Translations under genes and position numbers: made by a program
The notes under the pieces: model-generated
Databases searched by the model: none
What the model was told of the DNA's origin: nothing
Seen by the model: only the letters and a program-made list of their open reading frames with translations
Assembly (NCBI GenBank): GCA_049324695.1
Contig: JBMOMJ010000019.1
Coordinates: 124,001 to 188,000, forward strand
DNA from: PMG-095 sp049324695
GTDB lineage: Bacteria > Myxococcota_A > Polyangia > Polyangiales > Polyangiaceae
Length of the DNA: 64,000 bases
Direction: 5' to 3'
Part shown: positions 26,591-34,737 of the stretch, piece after piece
How the letters are laid out: every line of letters begins with the position of its first letter
Position numbering within the stretch: the first letter of the stretch is position 1

Positions 26591-27300
26591 CGGCGTGCCT
26601 CCAAGACTTTGATCGACGCCAACAAGAAGAAGTACGTCATGCCCACGTAGTAAGCGATGGGCGCGAGCTCGAGCCGGCCCGACATGAAGGGTCGGAAGTT
26701 GTCGTGGTGCAGCGCCAGCGCCGAAAAGAATCGGTTTAACGGCGGGTCGACCGAACGCGCCACCATCCACAACAACAACAAGCTTCCGAGGATTGCTGCG
26801 GAAACGATGATGGCGACCACCTGCGAGCGCGCCAACGCCGAACCAAACAAGCCGATGGCGATGGCCGCGCTACCGAGCAGCAGCACGCCACTGTATCCCA
26901 CCAGCACGTGGCCCACACTGATTTTGCCGTGCACTAAGATCAGCGCCGGCAAGTACACGGTGCAGGCGGTGAGCACGACAATCATGCTCAGCGCCGAAAG
27001 ATACTTGCCGAGCACGATTTCCCAATCTTGAACCGGCGACGTGTTCAGCAACACGAGCGTGCCCGTTTGTCGCTCTTCCGCTAGGAGCCGCATCGACAAG
27101 ATCAAGCTCGCGATCATGGTCGTGCCGCTCATGCCGTACACGAACTGCTGCAGCATGTCGGCCGAGACCAGCTTCTGCGTGGCCTGGTAATAAAACCAAA
27201 GGCCATCGACGAGCAGCGCGCCAGCGATAATGGCAGCGCCGAGCGGTGAGCGCAGATACGCGAACAGCTCGCGTCGGGCTATCAACAACACCTGGTTCAT
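26581..27300 (-). CDS. ABC-2 type permease, GldF-like
   Basis: The 239-residue protein has about six membrane helices and the ABC-2 features RRELFAYLRSPLG near the start and AEERQTGTLVLLNTSPV after helix 2. This fits the permease of an exporter with the ATPase and GldG-like genes beside it. Its start overlaps the ATPase stop by four bases and its stop overlaps the gldG-like start by ten bases. Confidence 0.88.
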   Translation of the reverse strand: MNQVLLIARRELFAYLRSPLGAAIIAGALLVDGLWFYYQATQKLVSADMLQQFVYGMSGTTMIASLILSMRLLAEERQTGTLVLLNTSPVQDWEIVLGKYLSALSMIVVLTACTVYLPALILVHGKISVGHVLVGYSGVLLLGSAAIAIGLFGSALARSQVVAIIVSAAILGSLLLLWMVARSVDPPLNRFFSALALHHDNFRPFMSGRLELAPIAYYVGMTYFFLLASIKVLEARRWR

Positions 27301-28328
27301 CGTTCCTCCGCGGCGGCGAGCTCGGCGCCGGCTTCGGGCGCCTCATCGCGGGAAGTGTCGCGCTTTTTCCGGCTCTTGCGGCGCTCGGCCGCCTCCTCGC
27401 CTCCCAACAACTTCAACACCATGCTCTCGAGGCCCTGGCGGCGCACCAGCTCCAACACGGCGATATCGGCGGACACGAGCGCGCGACACACAGCGTCGCG
27501 CACATCGCTCTTGGTCGAGAGCTGCAGCGTGACCACGTCATCACCTGGCTCGCTAGGCGCGAGCACCTCGACTTCTTGCACTCCGTTCACGGAGCGAGCC
27601 ACTTCCTGCGCACGCTCCGCGCTGACGCCGCGCACGGTGAGCGCTAGCGCCATGCCCTGCCCCAGCTCCGCAAACAGCTGTTTCTCCGTACCCGACCACG
27701 AAATGCGACCGTTCTCGATCACCAGCAGGCGATCACAGGTTTCGCTGATCTCGGTCAGAATGTGGCTCGAGACGATCACGGTGTGCTCGCCCCGCAAGCT
27801 CTGCACCAGCTCGCGCATCTCCACGATTTGCACTGGGTCGAGGCCCGAAATAGGCTCGTCGAGCACGACGAATTCCGGCCGGTGCACGATGGCTTGTGCG
27901 ATACCGACACGTTGCCGATAACCGTGCGACAGCGTGCCGATCATCTGCCCACGCACATCGCCGAGCTCGGTCAGCTCGAGCACGTCGTTCACACGCCGCG
28001 CCACGTCGCCGCTCGGCACACGCCGCAGCCGCGCCGTGAAGGTCAGATATTCGGCGACCGCCATGTCGTCGTAAAGCGGAGGCCGGTCCGGCAGGTAACC
28101 GACGCGAGCGCGAACCTCGTCCGGATTCGCAACGACATCGAAGCCCCCAACCTTCACGGTGCCGCTGGTCGGCATCAGATCGCAGGCCAGCACGCGCAAT
28201 GTCGTGGTCTTTCCGGCTCCGTTCAGGCCGAGCAACCCGACAATCTCGCCTTTGGTGACCTCGATCGACAGCGGACCTATCGCCCGGCGGTCTCCATAGT
28301 ACTTGTAGAGTTCCTGAATTTGGATCAC
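27297..28328 (-). CDS. ABC transporter ATP-binding protein, GldA-like
   Basis: The 343-residue product has Walker A GLNGAGKTTT, signature LSHGYRQRVGIAQA, Walker B FVVLDEPISGLDP and the switch His in SSHILTE. The C-terminal 100 residues form the regulatory extension common in this subfamily, ending in a basic tail. It energises the GldF/GldG-like permease complex encoded downstream. It heads a four-gene minus-strand operon with overlapping reading frames. Confidence 0.92.
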   Translation of the reverse strand: MIQIQELYKYYGDRRAIGPLSIEVTKGEIVGLLGLNGAGKTTTLRVLACDLMPTSGTVKVGGFDVVANPDEVRARVGYLPDRPPLYDDMAVAEYLTFTARLRRVPSGDVARRVNDVLELTELGDVRGQMIGTLSHGYRQRVGIAQAIVHRPEFVVLDEPISGLDPVQIVEMRELVQSLRGEHTVIVSSHILTEISETCDRLLVIENGRISWSGTEKQLFAELGQGMALALTVRGVSAERAQEVARSVNGVQEVEVLAPSEPGDDVVTLQLSTKSDVRDAVCRALVSADIAVLELVRRQGLESMVLKLLGGEEAAERRKSRKKRDTSRDEAPEAGAELAAAEER

Positions 28329-28379
28329 GGCTACGCCCTTCCGGTCCGGCGGTTACCACAAACTTTCGGCGGGTCGTAC

Positions 28380-28432
28380 CAGGAACTGGGGAGCTTTATT
28401 CCCCGCAACCTCACGATTGCATTCAGTTCCTG
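28380..28432. promoter_or_regulatory. nested inverted repeat in the gldA-like/queG divergent gap
   Basis: CAGGAACT (28380-28387) and AGTTCCTG (28425-28432) form a perfect 8-base pair enclosing an inner hairpin GGGGA (28388-28392) with TCCCC (28400-28404). The gap 28329-28517 separates divergent genes and should hold both promoters. The dyad could be a leader structure or an operator. It does not resemble a preQ1 riboswitch, which might have been expected upstream of queG. Confidence 0.3.
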
Positions 28433-28517
28433 CTGTCCGACGGGCCGGCGCTCTCCGAGCTCATGAGGCCGAAATCTCGCGGTCTGCTACGACTCGAGCC
28501 GCCAAAGAGACTGCCGC

Positions 28518-29774
28518 GTGAATCACGATCAAGCGTCCGAGTTACAGGGCGTCGAGAGCTTCTCGCCGAGCGACCTGGGCGCGAGGCTTGCGCATCCGTC
28601 GCCACAGAGCCTGTCCTCGCAAGTGCTGAAGGAGGGCCTGGCGCTCGGATTTGCTCGCGTCGGGATCGCGGACACCGAACCCCTTTTGCGCGGGCGCGAA
28701 CGCCTCCAAGCGTTTCGCGAGCGCGGCTTTGCGGGCGATATGACTTACCTGCAGCAAGGCGAACGCCATGATCTGCAAGCGCTCTTGCCCGGCGCTCGCA
28801 GCGCCGTGGTGGTGCTGTTTGCGCACGGCGATCCGAGCGTAGTTCCGGTAGAAAGCCTAGTCCCTGGGCTACGTGGCCGAGTGGCGCGCTACGCTCAGGG
28901 CGCCGACTACCACCTGTTGGTGAAAACCCGTTTGTTCGAGCTCGCCCGACGGATCGCGACCTCGAGCGGCCGCACGCTGCGGGCACGCGCCTGCGTGGAC
29001 ACGGCACCGCTCTTGGAGCGCGAGTTGGCGCTGCGGGCTGGACTCGGTTTTCAGGGTAAGTCGACGTTGCTGATCGCGCCGGGAGTCGGGTCGTACGTGG
29101 TAATTGGCGAACTCCTGCTCGATATCGAGCTCGAGCCGACGCGCGCGCCCGTCGCTGGCTGCGGAAGCTGCCGCGCGTGCATCGATGCGTGCCCAACTCA
29201 GGCATTTGCTGGCGAGTACATGCTGGATGCGCGCCGCTGCATTTCGTATTTGACCATCGAGCGCGAAGGCAGCATCCCGCGCGAGCTACGTGCGCCGATT
29301 GGCAATCGCGTGTTCGGTTGCGACGTTTGCCAAGAGACTTGCCCTTTCAACGCTTCCCCCGCGCGCCCGCGCAGCTCTGATCTGGGGCGGCGCGACGCTT
29401 TGATGGCTCCCGACTTGATCGAGCTCTTGAACCTCGGCTCGGCGGCGTACCGACGGCTCGTGAAGCGCACCGCGTTGCGCCGCGCCAGCCGAACGACCTT
29501 GCAACGTAATGCCGCAATCGCGCTGGGCAACAGCGCTGACGTGCGCGCGCTCCCCGCGTTGTGCACGGCGCTGGCTGAGCATCCGAACGCCGTGGTGCGC
29601 CTGCATGTAGCGTGGGCGCTGGGTGAACTCGGCGTGCAGCTCGGCTTTTCGAACGACGCCTGCGCCGCGCTCGAAAGTGCGCGGCAGAGTGATGTCGACG
29701 CAGACGTTCGCGCCGAGTGCGCGCACGCGCTGGAACGCGTCTACTCTGGCTCGCTCGGCTCGAGCGCACGCTGA
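28518..29774 (+). CDS. queG: epoxyqueuosine reductase
   Basis: The 418-residue enzyme catalyses the last step of queuosine synthesis, reducing epoxyqueuosine in tRNA with a cobalamin/Fe-S system. Two [4Fe-4S] motifs are visible: CGSCRACIDACP and CDVCQETCPFN. The C-terminal part carries HEAT-like helices (NAAIALGNSADVRALPALC, NAVVRLHVAWALGELG) as in QueG. The GTG at 28518 or a nearby start is used. The stop lies 34 bases inside the convergent sulfatase-fold gene. Confidence 0.93.
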   Translation: MNHDQASELQGVESFSPSDLGARLAHPSPQSLSSQVLKEGLALGFARVGIADTEPLLRGRERLQAFRERGFAGDMTYLQQGERHDLQALLPGARSAVVVLFAHGDPSVVPVESLVPGLRGRVARYAQGADYHLLVKTRLFELARRIATSSGRTLRARACVDTAPLLERELALRAGLGFQGKSTLLIAPGVGSYVVIGELLLDIELEPTRAPVAGCGSCRACIDACPTQAFAGEYMLDARRCISYLTIEREGSIPRELRAPIGNRVFGCDVCQETCPFNASPARPRSSDLGRRDALMAPDLIELLNLGSAAYRRLVKRTALRRASRTTLQRNAAIALGNSADVRALPALCTALAEHPNAVVRLHVAWALGELGVQLGFSNDACAALESARQSDVDADVRAECAHALERVYSGSLGSSAR

Positions 29775-31933
29775 GCGCGTGTATTGCGCACGTCGAAGTC
29801 CTCCGGCGTGCGCGGGAAAATTGGCGAACCGAGGAGGAGGCTGAGACCTCGTCGCACACGCCCCCTGTGCTGCGCTGCGAAATTGGCCCCATCCGGATCC
29901 CCTTGGCGCAAGTCGTAAAGCTCCGGCAGCGCCGCCTCGAACGACAACACGAGCTTGAATTCATCGACAGGATCGACGAGCCCGACGCGCACCAGCAGAT
30001 CTTTGGAGGCCGAGGCCAAGAGCAGCGGGAAACGCCTGCGCGGCGGCTTGGGCAACAGGTGCCCCAGCAAGTCTTCACCGTGAAAACCCGCGCCGCCCAG
30101 AGTGGGATCCAGGTAGCGCCCCAACGTCGGCGCGACGTCGACGAGCGACACCTTGGTGTCGATGGCGCTCGCCGGCAGTCCGGGCACGTACAGCACCAAG
30201 GGAACGCGGATCAACGACTCCCACAGGAACACAGAGTGCACCCAAAAACCGTCGCGCCCCAACGCTTCACCGTGATCGGAGACGAACACGATGATGGTCT
30301 TGTCCAGTAACTTTTGACGCTCGAGCGCGTCGATCAAGCGGCCGAACTCCTCGTCGATCGCGCGCGCCACGGCACGATAGCGGTACGGCTGTTTGCCCGG
30401 ATCGTCGACGATGTTGTGCTTCTTCACGCTGGCATCGACGTACGCCGGATCGAGCTCGCGCCAATTGTGCTGATCGAAGTTGAATAGCCAGAGAAAGAAT
30501 GGATTTTTTCGGGGTTTCTGCAGAAAAGCGAGCGCACTGTCGACGAGCGCGGGTGCCGTTGGGCGCTGAGCTCCGTAGCCCCAAACCTGTTGCTCTGCAG
30601 GGTAGTCCTCGACGACCAGGTTGGTGTCGAAATAGAACTCGGGGCGCAGCTTGCCCAAGAACTCGTAGGCGCTCTTGGCGATGGCCAACGCATCGTCGTA
30701 CGAGGCGCGTTTGGCGACGCGCAACAGATCATTTTCCTGGGTCTCGAGCGCGTCGTAGTTGCCGCCGGTGAGCACCGGAAGCGAGCGCAGCGTGTCTGAA
30801 CCGGCTGCGTACGCGCGGCGAAAGTCGAGCGAGCGTTTGCGAAACGCTGCCAGAGCCGGCATCGTTTCCGGATCACTGGCGACGTCGCTGCGCAGCGTGT
30901 CCACGTAGTAGACGAGCACGTTGAAACGTTCTTGCCCGCCGCGCAGGCCGCGCAAAGCATCCCAATGCTCAGGAGCTTCTGCCAGCGGCGCGCTCCACTC
31001 CGGAGCCAAGGTGGGTTCCGAAAGTGCATAGCGCGCCTTCAAGCGCTCGATGCGCGCCCAATGCATGCCGCGCCAACGAAATGGGTCGGCCATGAAGGCT
31101 TCGGCTACCTGAATCCGCCGCAGCATGCGACCGACATAGACTTCCTCGAGCCAAACGTGCTTCAGCGACTCGTCGAACCAGGTGCGCACGCCCGGAAACA
31201 CCAACGAGAACGTGAGCCAGCCTCCAGCCAGCGCGCTGGCGCCTCGCAATACCGGCATGAAACGCGCGCGCCGAGCCAATCCGAGCAAAACCAAAGCGTA
31301 ACAAGCACCGAAACACAGCGCGGCGATCAGCTCCAGAATCGTGTGCACGCGCGAGTAGAGCGAGACGTACTGGGTGAGATCGATGTGTGCGACGAGCAAA
31401 CCCGACGCGAAGAACGCAAGCGACCACAACCACCACTCGCGATCGCCGCGCTCGATCGAGCCCAACGCGCGCGCCACCGCGCCGGCGCCGAGCATGGTGA
31501 GGCCGCCGAGCGCGCTGGCGAAGACAGCCGGCCCCCACACGGCGAGCGCAGTTTTCTGCACCGACTCTCCCGAAAACGTCCAGATCGCCGTGCTGACGCT
31601 CGAGAGCGCTCCCACCGTACAGTAGAAGATGCCGCCCAATGCGACGCGCCAAGGTGGATGAGCTGCCAAAGGGCGCCCGATCAGCGCGCGTTCAATCGCA
31701 ATCAGCACGCTCACGAGCAAGCCGAGCAGCGCGCCGACGGTAGCGTACATGCCAAGCGAGCCCAGAAGGTGCTGTCGAAGCGGAAAGTACTGCCAACCCG
31801 CGCGCGCGCAGGCGTCTCCCGCCACCAGGCTCCAGCCGCTCAAGACGCCAGCTATCAACAATGCGGGCACGCCGATGCGCGCTGACACGGCGCCGCGAGC
31901 CTTTGGGCCAAGCTCGGAAATTAAGGCGAACAC
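29741..31933 (-). CDS. membrane-anchored sulfatase-fold protein (LtaS-like layout)
   Basis: The 730-residue protein begins with six or seven membrane helices (about residues 20-260). A linker and a sulfatase-type domain follow (YYVDTLRSD, then NFDQHNWRE, VSDHGEALGRDGFWVHS, LVDVAPTLGRYLDP). The nucleophile stretch AGSDTLRSLPVLTGG has Thr where CxPxR sulfatases have Cys. Membrane-plus-sulfatase layout is known from lipoteichoic-acid synthase and phosphoethanolamine transferases. It overlaps queG at its 3' end. The substrate is unknown. Confidence 0.8.
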   Translation of the reverse strand: MFALISELGPKARGAVSARIGVPALLIAGVLSGWSLVAGDACARAGWQYFPLRQHLLGSLGMYATVGALLGLLVSVLIAIERALIGRPLAAHPPWRVALGGIFYCTVGALSSVSTAIWTFSGESVQKTALAVWGPAVFASALGGLTMLGAGAVARALGSIERGDREWWLWSLAFFASGLLVAHIDLTQYVSLYSRVHTILELIAALCFGACYALVLLGLARRARFMPVLRGASALAGGWLTFSLVFPGVRTWFDESLKHVWLEEVYVGRMLRRIQVAEAFMADPFRWRGMHWARIERLKARYALSEPTLAPEWSAPLAEAPEHWDALRGLRGGQERFNVLVYYVDTLRSDVASDPETMPALAAFRKRSLDFRRAYAAGSDTLRSLPVLTGGNYDALETQENDLLRVAKRASYDDALAIAKSAYEFLGKLRPEFYFDTNLVVEDYPAEQQVWGYGAQRPTAPALVDSALAFLQKPRKNPFFLWLFNFDQHNWRELDPAYVDASVKKHNIVDDPGKQPYRYRAVARAIDEEFGRLIDALERQKLLDKTIIVFVSDHGEALGRDGFWVHSVFLWESLIRVPLVLYVPGLPASAIDTKVSLVDVAPTLGRYLDPTLGGAGFHGEDLLGHLLPKPPRRRFPLLLASASKDLLVRVGLVDPVDEFKLVLSFEAALPELYDLRQGDPDGANFAAQHRGRVRRGLSLLLGSPIFPRTPEDFDVRNTRAQRALEPSEPE

Positions 31934-32057
31934 GAGTACTTCGGAAACACTGGGGCCGCTTTCTCGCGGAGCGCCGCAGCATATTCCAGCCGTTTCGGGG
32001 TTGTCACGCGCCTCCGGCTGGCACTACACCGCAAGGAGCGCTGAAAAACCACACCCC

Positions 32058-32660
32058 ATGCCAAGCATGAGCCCTGCCTCCACCGCTTCCACGCGCCCAG
32101 GGCGCGCTGGTCTGTCGCCCGCGCGGCTCGGGTTGTACGTGCTGTTTGCGTCGCTCACGATGCTGTTCGGCGCGGCCGTGGTGGGCTTCCTCATCACGCG
32201 CGCGCAAAACCCCGTGTGGCGCACTCCCGAGATGCCACGGCTGCCGAACGGCTTGTGGGTGAGCAGCGTGCTGGTGTTGGGCATCAGCGCGGCGTTTCAG
32301 AGCGCCCTCGTCGCCGTGCGCAAAAATCAGCCGGCGACTCTGGTGCGGCGGCTGTGGATCGGCGCCTCGCTGGCGGCGCTGTTCTTATTTGCTCAGCTAC
32401 AAAATTGGTTGTTCATGGAGCGCGCGCTTTCTGGGATCGCGGTGCGCACGTTGTACCCGTACACATTCTACGTGCTGACCGGTTTGCACGCGGCACACGT
32501 GCTCGGCGGTTTCGTGCCGGTCGGCATCGTGTTGTGGCGCGCTAAGCGGCGTGAATACTCGAGCTCGCGTTACGAAGGCGTGCTGCTCTGCACGCAGTAC
32601 TGGCATTACCTCGGCGTCGTGTGGCTCGCGCTGTTCGCCGTGTTGGAGCTCTCGTCGTGA
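32058..32660 (+). CDS. heme-copper oxidase subunit III-type protein
   Basis: The 200-residue product has five membrane helices. The family segments LTGLHAAHVLGG and YWHYLGVVWLALF identify it as cytochrome c oxidase subunit III (CoxC/CtaE) or a NorE-like relative. Subunits I and II are not in the window. The ATG at 32058 gives a short hydrophilic N-terminus; the frame is open further upstream but antisense to the sulfatase-fold gene. Its stop overlaps the next small gene by four bases. Confidence 0.82.
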   Translation: MPSMSPASTASTRPGRAGLSPARLGLYVLFASLTMLFGAAVVGFLITRAQNPVWRTPEMPRLPNGLWVSSVLVLGISAAFQSALVAVRKNQPATLVRRLWIGASLAALFLFAQLQNWLFMERALSGIAVRTLYPYTFYVLTGLHAAHVLGGFVPVGIVLWRAKRREYSSSRYEGVLLCTQYWHYLGVVWLALFAVLELSS

Positions 32661-32887
32661 GCCTCGAAATGCGCCAGTTTTTGTGGGATTTTTTCGGGCC
32701 GCGCGCCGAGCAAACCGCGCGCCACTTTCAAAAACACCTCGACGAATTCTTGCAGAAGAACGCGGTGGCAGGCTGCGAAACCGGGGTCGCTAGTGAACAG
32801 CCGGGACACTTTGCGGTGTTCTGCCGCGCGCCGCTCAGCCTCCAAGACATGCTGGTGCGCTCACTGCGGCCACAACGCATGTTGTAG
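32657..32887 (+). CDS. hypothetical small protein linked to the subunit III gene
   Basis: The 76-residue product starts with a GTG overlapping the previous stop (GTGA). It has no membrane segment and contains two cysteines (AGCETG and AVFCRAP) spaced about 18 residues apart. The tail is basic. I recognise no family. The tight coupling suggests it acts with the oxidase-subunit-III-like protein. Confidence 0.55.
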   Translation: MSLEMRQFLWDFFGPRAEQTARHFQKHLDEFLQKNAVAGCETGVASEQPGHFAVFCRAPLSLQDMLVRSLRPQRML

Positions 32888-32889
32888 CG

Positions 32890-33480
32890 TCACGGGCAGA
32901 GCCGCTCGGCATGCCAGCCGGCATCGCCGCGCACGTACACGAAACGATCGTGCAAGCGATGCTGGCCACCGATCCACAACTCGACGCTGTACGCTCGCAC
33001 GCGATACATGCCCCAGTGCGCCGGCCGCTCGACGTCACGACCTGCGAAGCGAGCTTCCACCTCGATGAAACGCCGCTCCAGCTCTTCGCGCGAAGCGATC
33101 GCGCGACTTTGATCAGACGCCCACGCACCGAGCTGGCTCTCACGCGGACGTGCGCGGAAGTACGCATCTGATTCCGAGTCGGAAGCCTTGTGAGCCCGCC
33201 CTTCCACCCGCACTTGGCGCATCAACTCGGGCCAGTAAAATACCAGCGCCACTGCGGGATTCTGCTGAATTTGTACACCCTTACGGCTTGCGTAATTGGT
33301 AACGAATAGGATTTCTTCTTGGTCGATACCTTTGAACAGCACTACCCGCGCCGAAGGAACACCGTCCGGCGTGGCGGTAGCGAGCGTCATTGCGTCGGGA
33401 TCGCGCGCGTTCACGGATTCTGCCTCCCGGTGCCAATCGAGCAAGGTTTGCAGTGGGTCTCGGCTCGGAGCGTCTCGCAT
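32890..33480 (-). CDS. pdxH: pyridoxine/pyridoxamine 5'-phosphate oxidase
   Basis: This 196-residue FMN enzyme of vitamin B6 synthesis shows MTLATATPDGVPSARVVLFKG near residue 31, then YASRKGVQIQQNP, FYWPELMRQVRVEG and RPRESQLGAWAS, as in PdxH. The C-terminal Arg-rich HDRF-type end is present. Length is slightly short of the usual 210-220. Confidence 0.94.
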   Translation of the reverse strand: MRDAPSRDPLQTLLDWHREAESVNARDPDAMTLATATPDGVPSARVVLFKGIDQEEILFVTNYASRKGVQIQQNPAVALVFYWPELMRQVRVEGRAHKASDSESDAYFRARPRESQLGAWASDQSRAIASREELERRFIEVEARFAGRDVERPAHWGMYRVRAYSVELWIGGQHRLHDRFVYVRGDAGWHAERLCP

Positions 33481-33520
33481 CGGGACCGAGCGTGCGCCCT
33501 GACGAGCGGCGGCGCAACCA

Positions 33521-34735
33521 GTGTTCGGCTATAAGCGATTCCGCGTGAAGATCGGCACCGGTACGTTGAGCGCCCTTTTGGCGCTCGTCTGTGGTTGCGC
33601 TCCCAAGCCGCCCAGCGCCGCCGTGCCGGTCAGCAGCGAGCTGCTTGGCACGGCGAGCGTCGAAACCATTCCTAACCCGCCGGAGCCCGAAGCAGATGCC
33701 AGCGAAGAGCCCGTCGAGGCCGAGGCGCACGCCGATGAACCGGAGGTCGTGGACGACGACAGCGAGGACGCCGTGCCGCCGGAAGTCAGCGCCGCTGCGA
33801 GCAAGCGTCCCCATCCACTCGACGGCTGGTCGCAACAAAAGATCCAGAAAGCGATTCACGAAGATCCGAAGTTACTCGGATCGATGTCGATCGGCTCACC
33901 CAACGCCGGCGCGCTGCTGAACGGCGTGCGCGCTGAAGCCAGCGAGCTGTTCGTGCCCGTGGACGCGGCTCACTGCTACGGAACCAGCGAAACGCTGAAG
34001 TTCTTGAGCGATGCGGTGCGTAAGGTCCACGCCGCGTTTCCAGACACGGCCCCGCTTTCGCTCGGGCACATCAGCGCTGAGCGCGGCGGACCCCTGCGAC
34101 CGCACGTGAGCCATCAGGCGGGGCGCGACGTCGACATTTCGTTTTATTACGTGGGTGGCGCGCGCTGGTACACGCGCGGCACGGAGAGCAACCTGGATCT
34201 GCCACGCACGTGGGCGCTGGTGCGTGCGCTCGTCACCGAAACCGATGTCGACATGATCCTCATCGATCGCTCCATCCAGGAGCTGCTCTGGCGCTACGCC
34301 CGCGAGCGCGAAGATCGAATTTGGGTCGACAGCCTGTTTCAAGGCAAAAGCAGCGGCCGACCGATTGTGCGCCACGCACCCGGGCACGCCACACACCTGC
34401 ACGTGCGCTTCTTCAATCCCGAGGCGCAAGAAACTGCGCGGCGTGCCCAGCCTGCGCTCGTGGCCGAAGGCATTTTGCCACCGCTCGTGCGCTTCGTGGT
34501 GCACCACGCGCGCCGCGGCGACACTTTGGGCAAGATCGCGAAACGCTATTCGGTGAGCGTCGCGGCAATTCGCGATGCCAACGGTTTGCGCTCCAATCGC
34601 ATCCGCGAGAACCGCAACTATCGCATCCCGCTACGCACCGAAGCCAAAGTCTCGATCGGTCCGGAGCTGCGTTTCCCGGCGCGACGTTTGCCACCGAGCT
34701 CCAGCGCGCTCGGAGCCGTGAGCGCGGCGCCGTAA
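33521..34735 (+). CDS. MepA-like murein endopeptidase lipoprotein with LysM
   Basis: The 404-residue product begins with a GTG and a signal peptide ending in lipobox LVCGC. A disordered Glu/Asp/Pro-rich linker of about 70 residues follows, then an M74 (penicillin-insensitive murein endopeptidase)-like domain with HVSHQAGRDVDISFYY and the second metal motif HATHLHVRF (near residue 293). A C-terminal LysM domain (RRGDTLGKIAKRYSVS) should bind peptidoglycan. It probably cleaves peptide cross-links in the periplasm from the outer membrane. Confidence 0.85.
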   Translation: MFGYKRFRVKIGTGTLSALLALVCGCAPKPPSAAVPVSSELLGTASVETIPNPPEPEADASEEPVEAEAHADEPEVVDDDSEDAVPPEVSAAASKRPHPLDGWSQQKIQKAIHEDPKLLGSMSIGSPNAGALLNGVRAEASELFVPVDAAHCYGTSETLKFLSDAVRKVHAAFPDTAPLSLGHISAERGGPLRPHVSHQAGRDVDISFYYVGGARWYTRGTESNLDLPRTWALVRALVTETDVDMILIDRSIQELLWRYAREREDRIWVDSLFQGKSSGRPIVRHAPGHATHLHVRFFNPEAQETARRAQPALVAEGILPPLVRFVVHHARRGDTLGKIAKRYSVSVAAIRDANGLRSNRIRENRNYRIPLRTEAKVSIGPELRFPARRLPPSSSALGAVSAAP

Positions 34736-34737
34736 GA

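Noticed and set aside
28329..28517. preQ1 riboswitch before queG
   Set aside because: The region has dyads but not the compact preQ1 pseudoknot pattern or its conserved A-rich tail.
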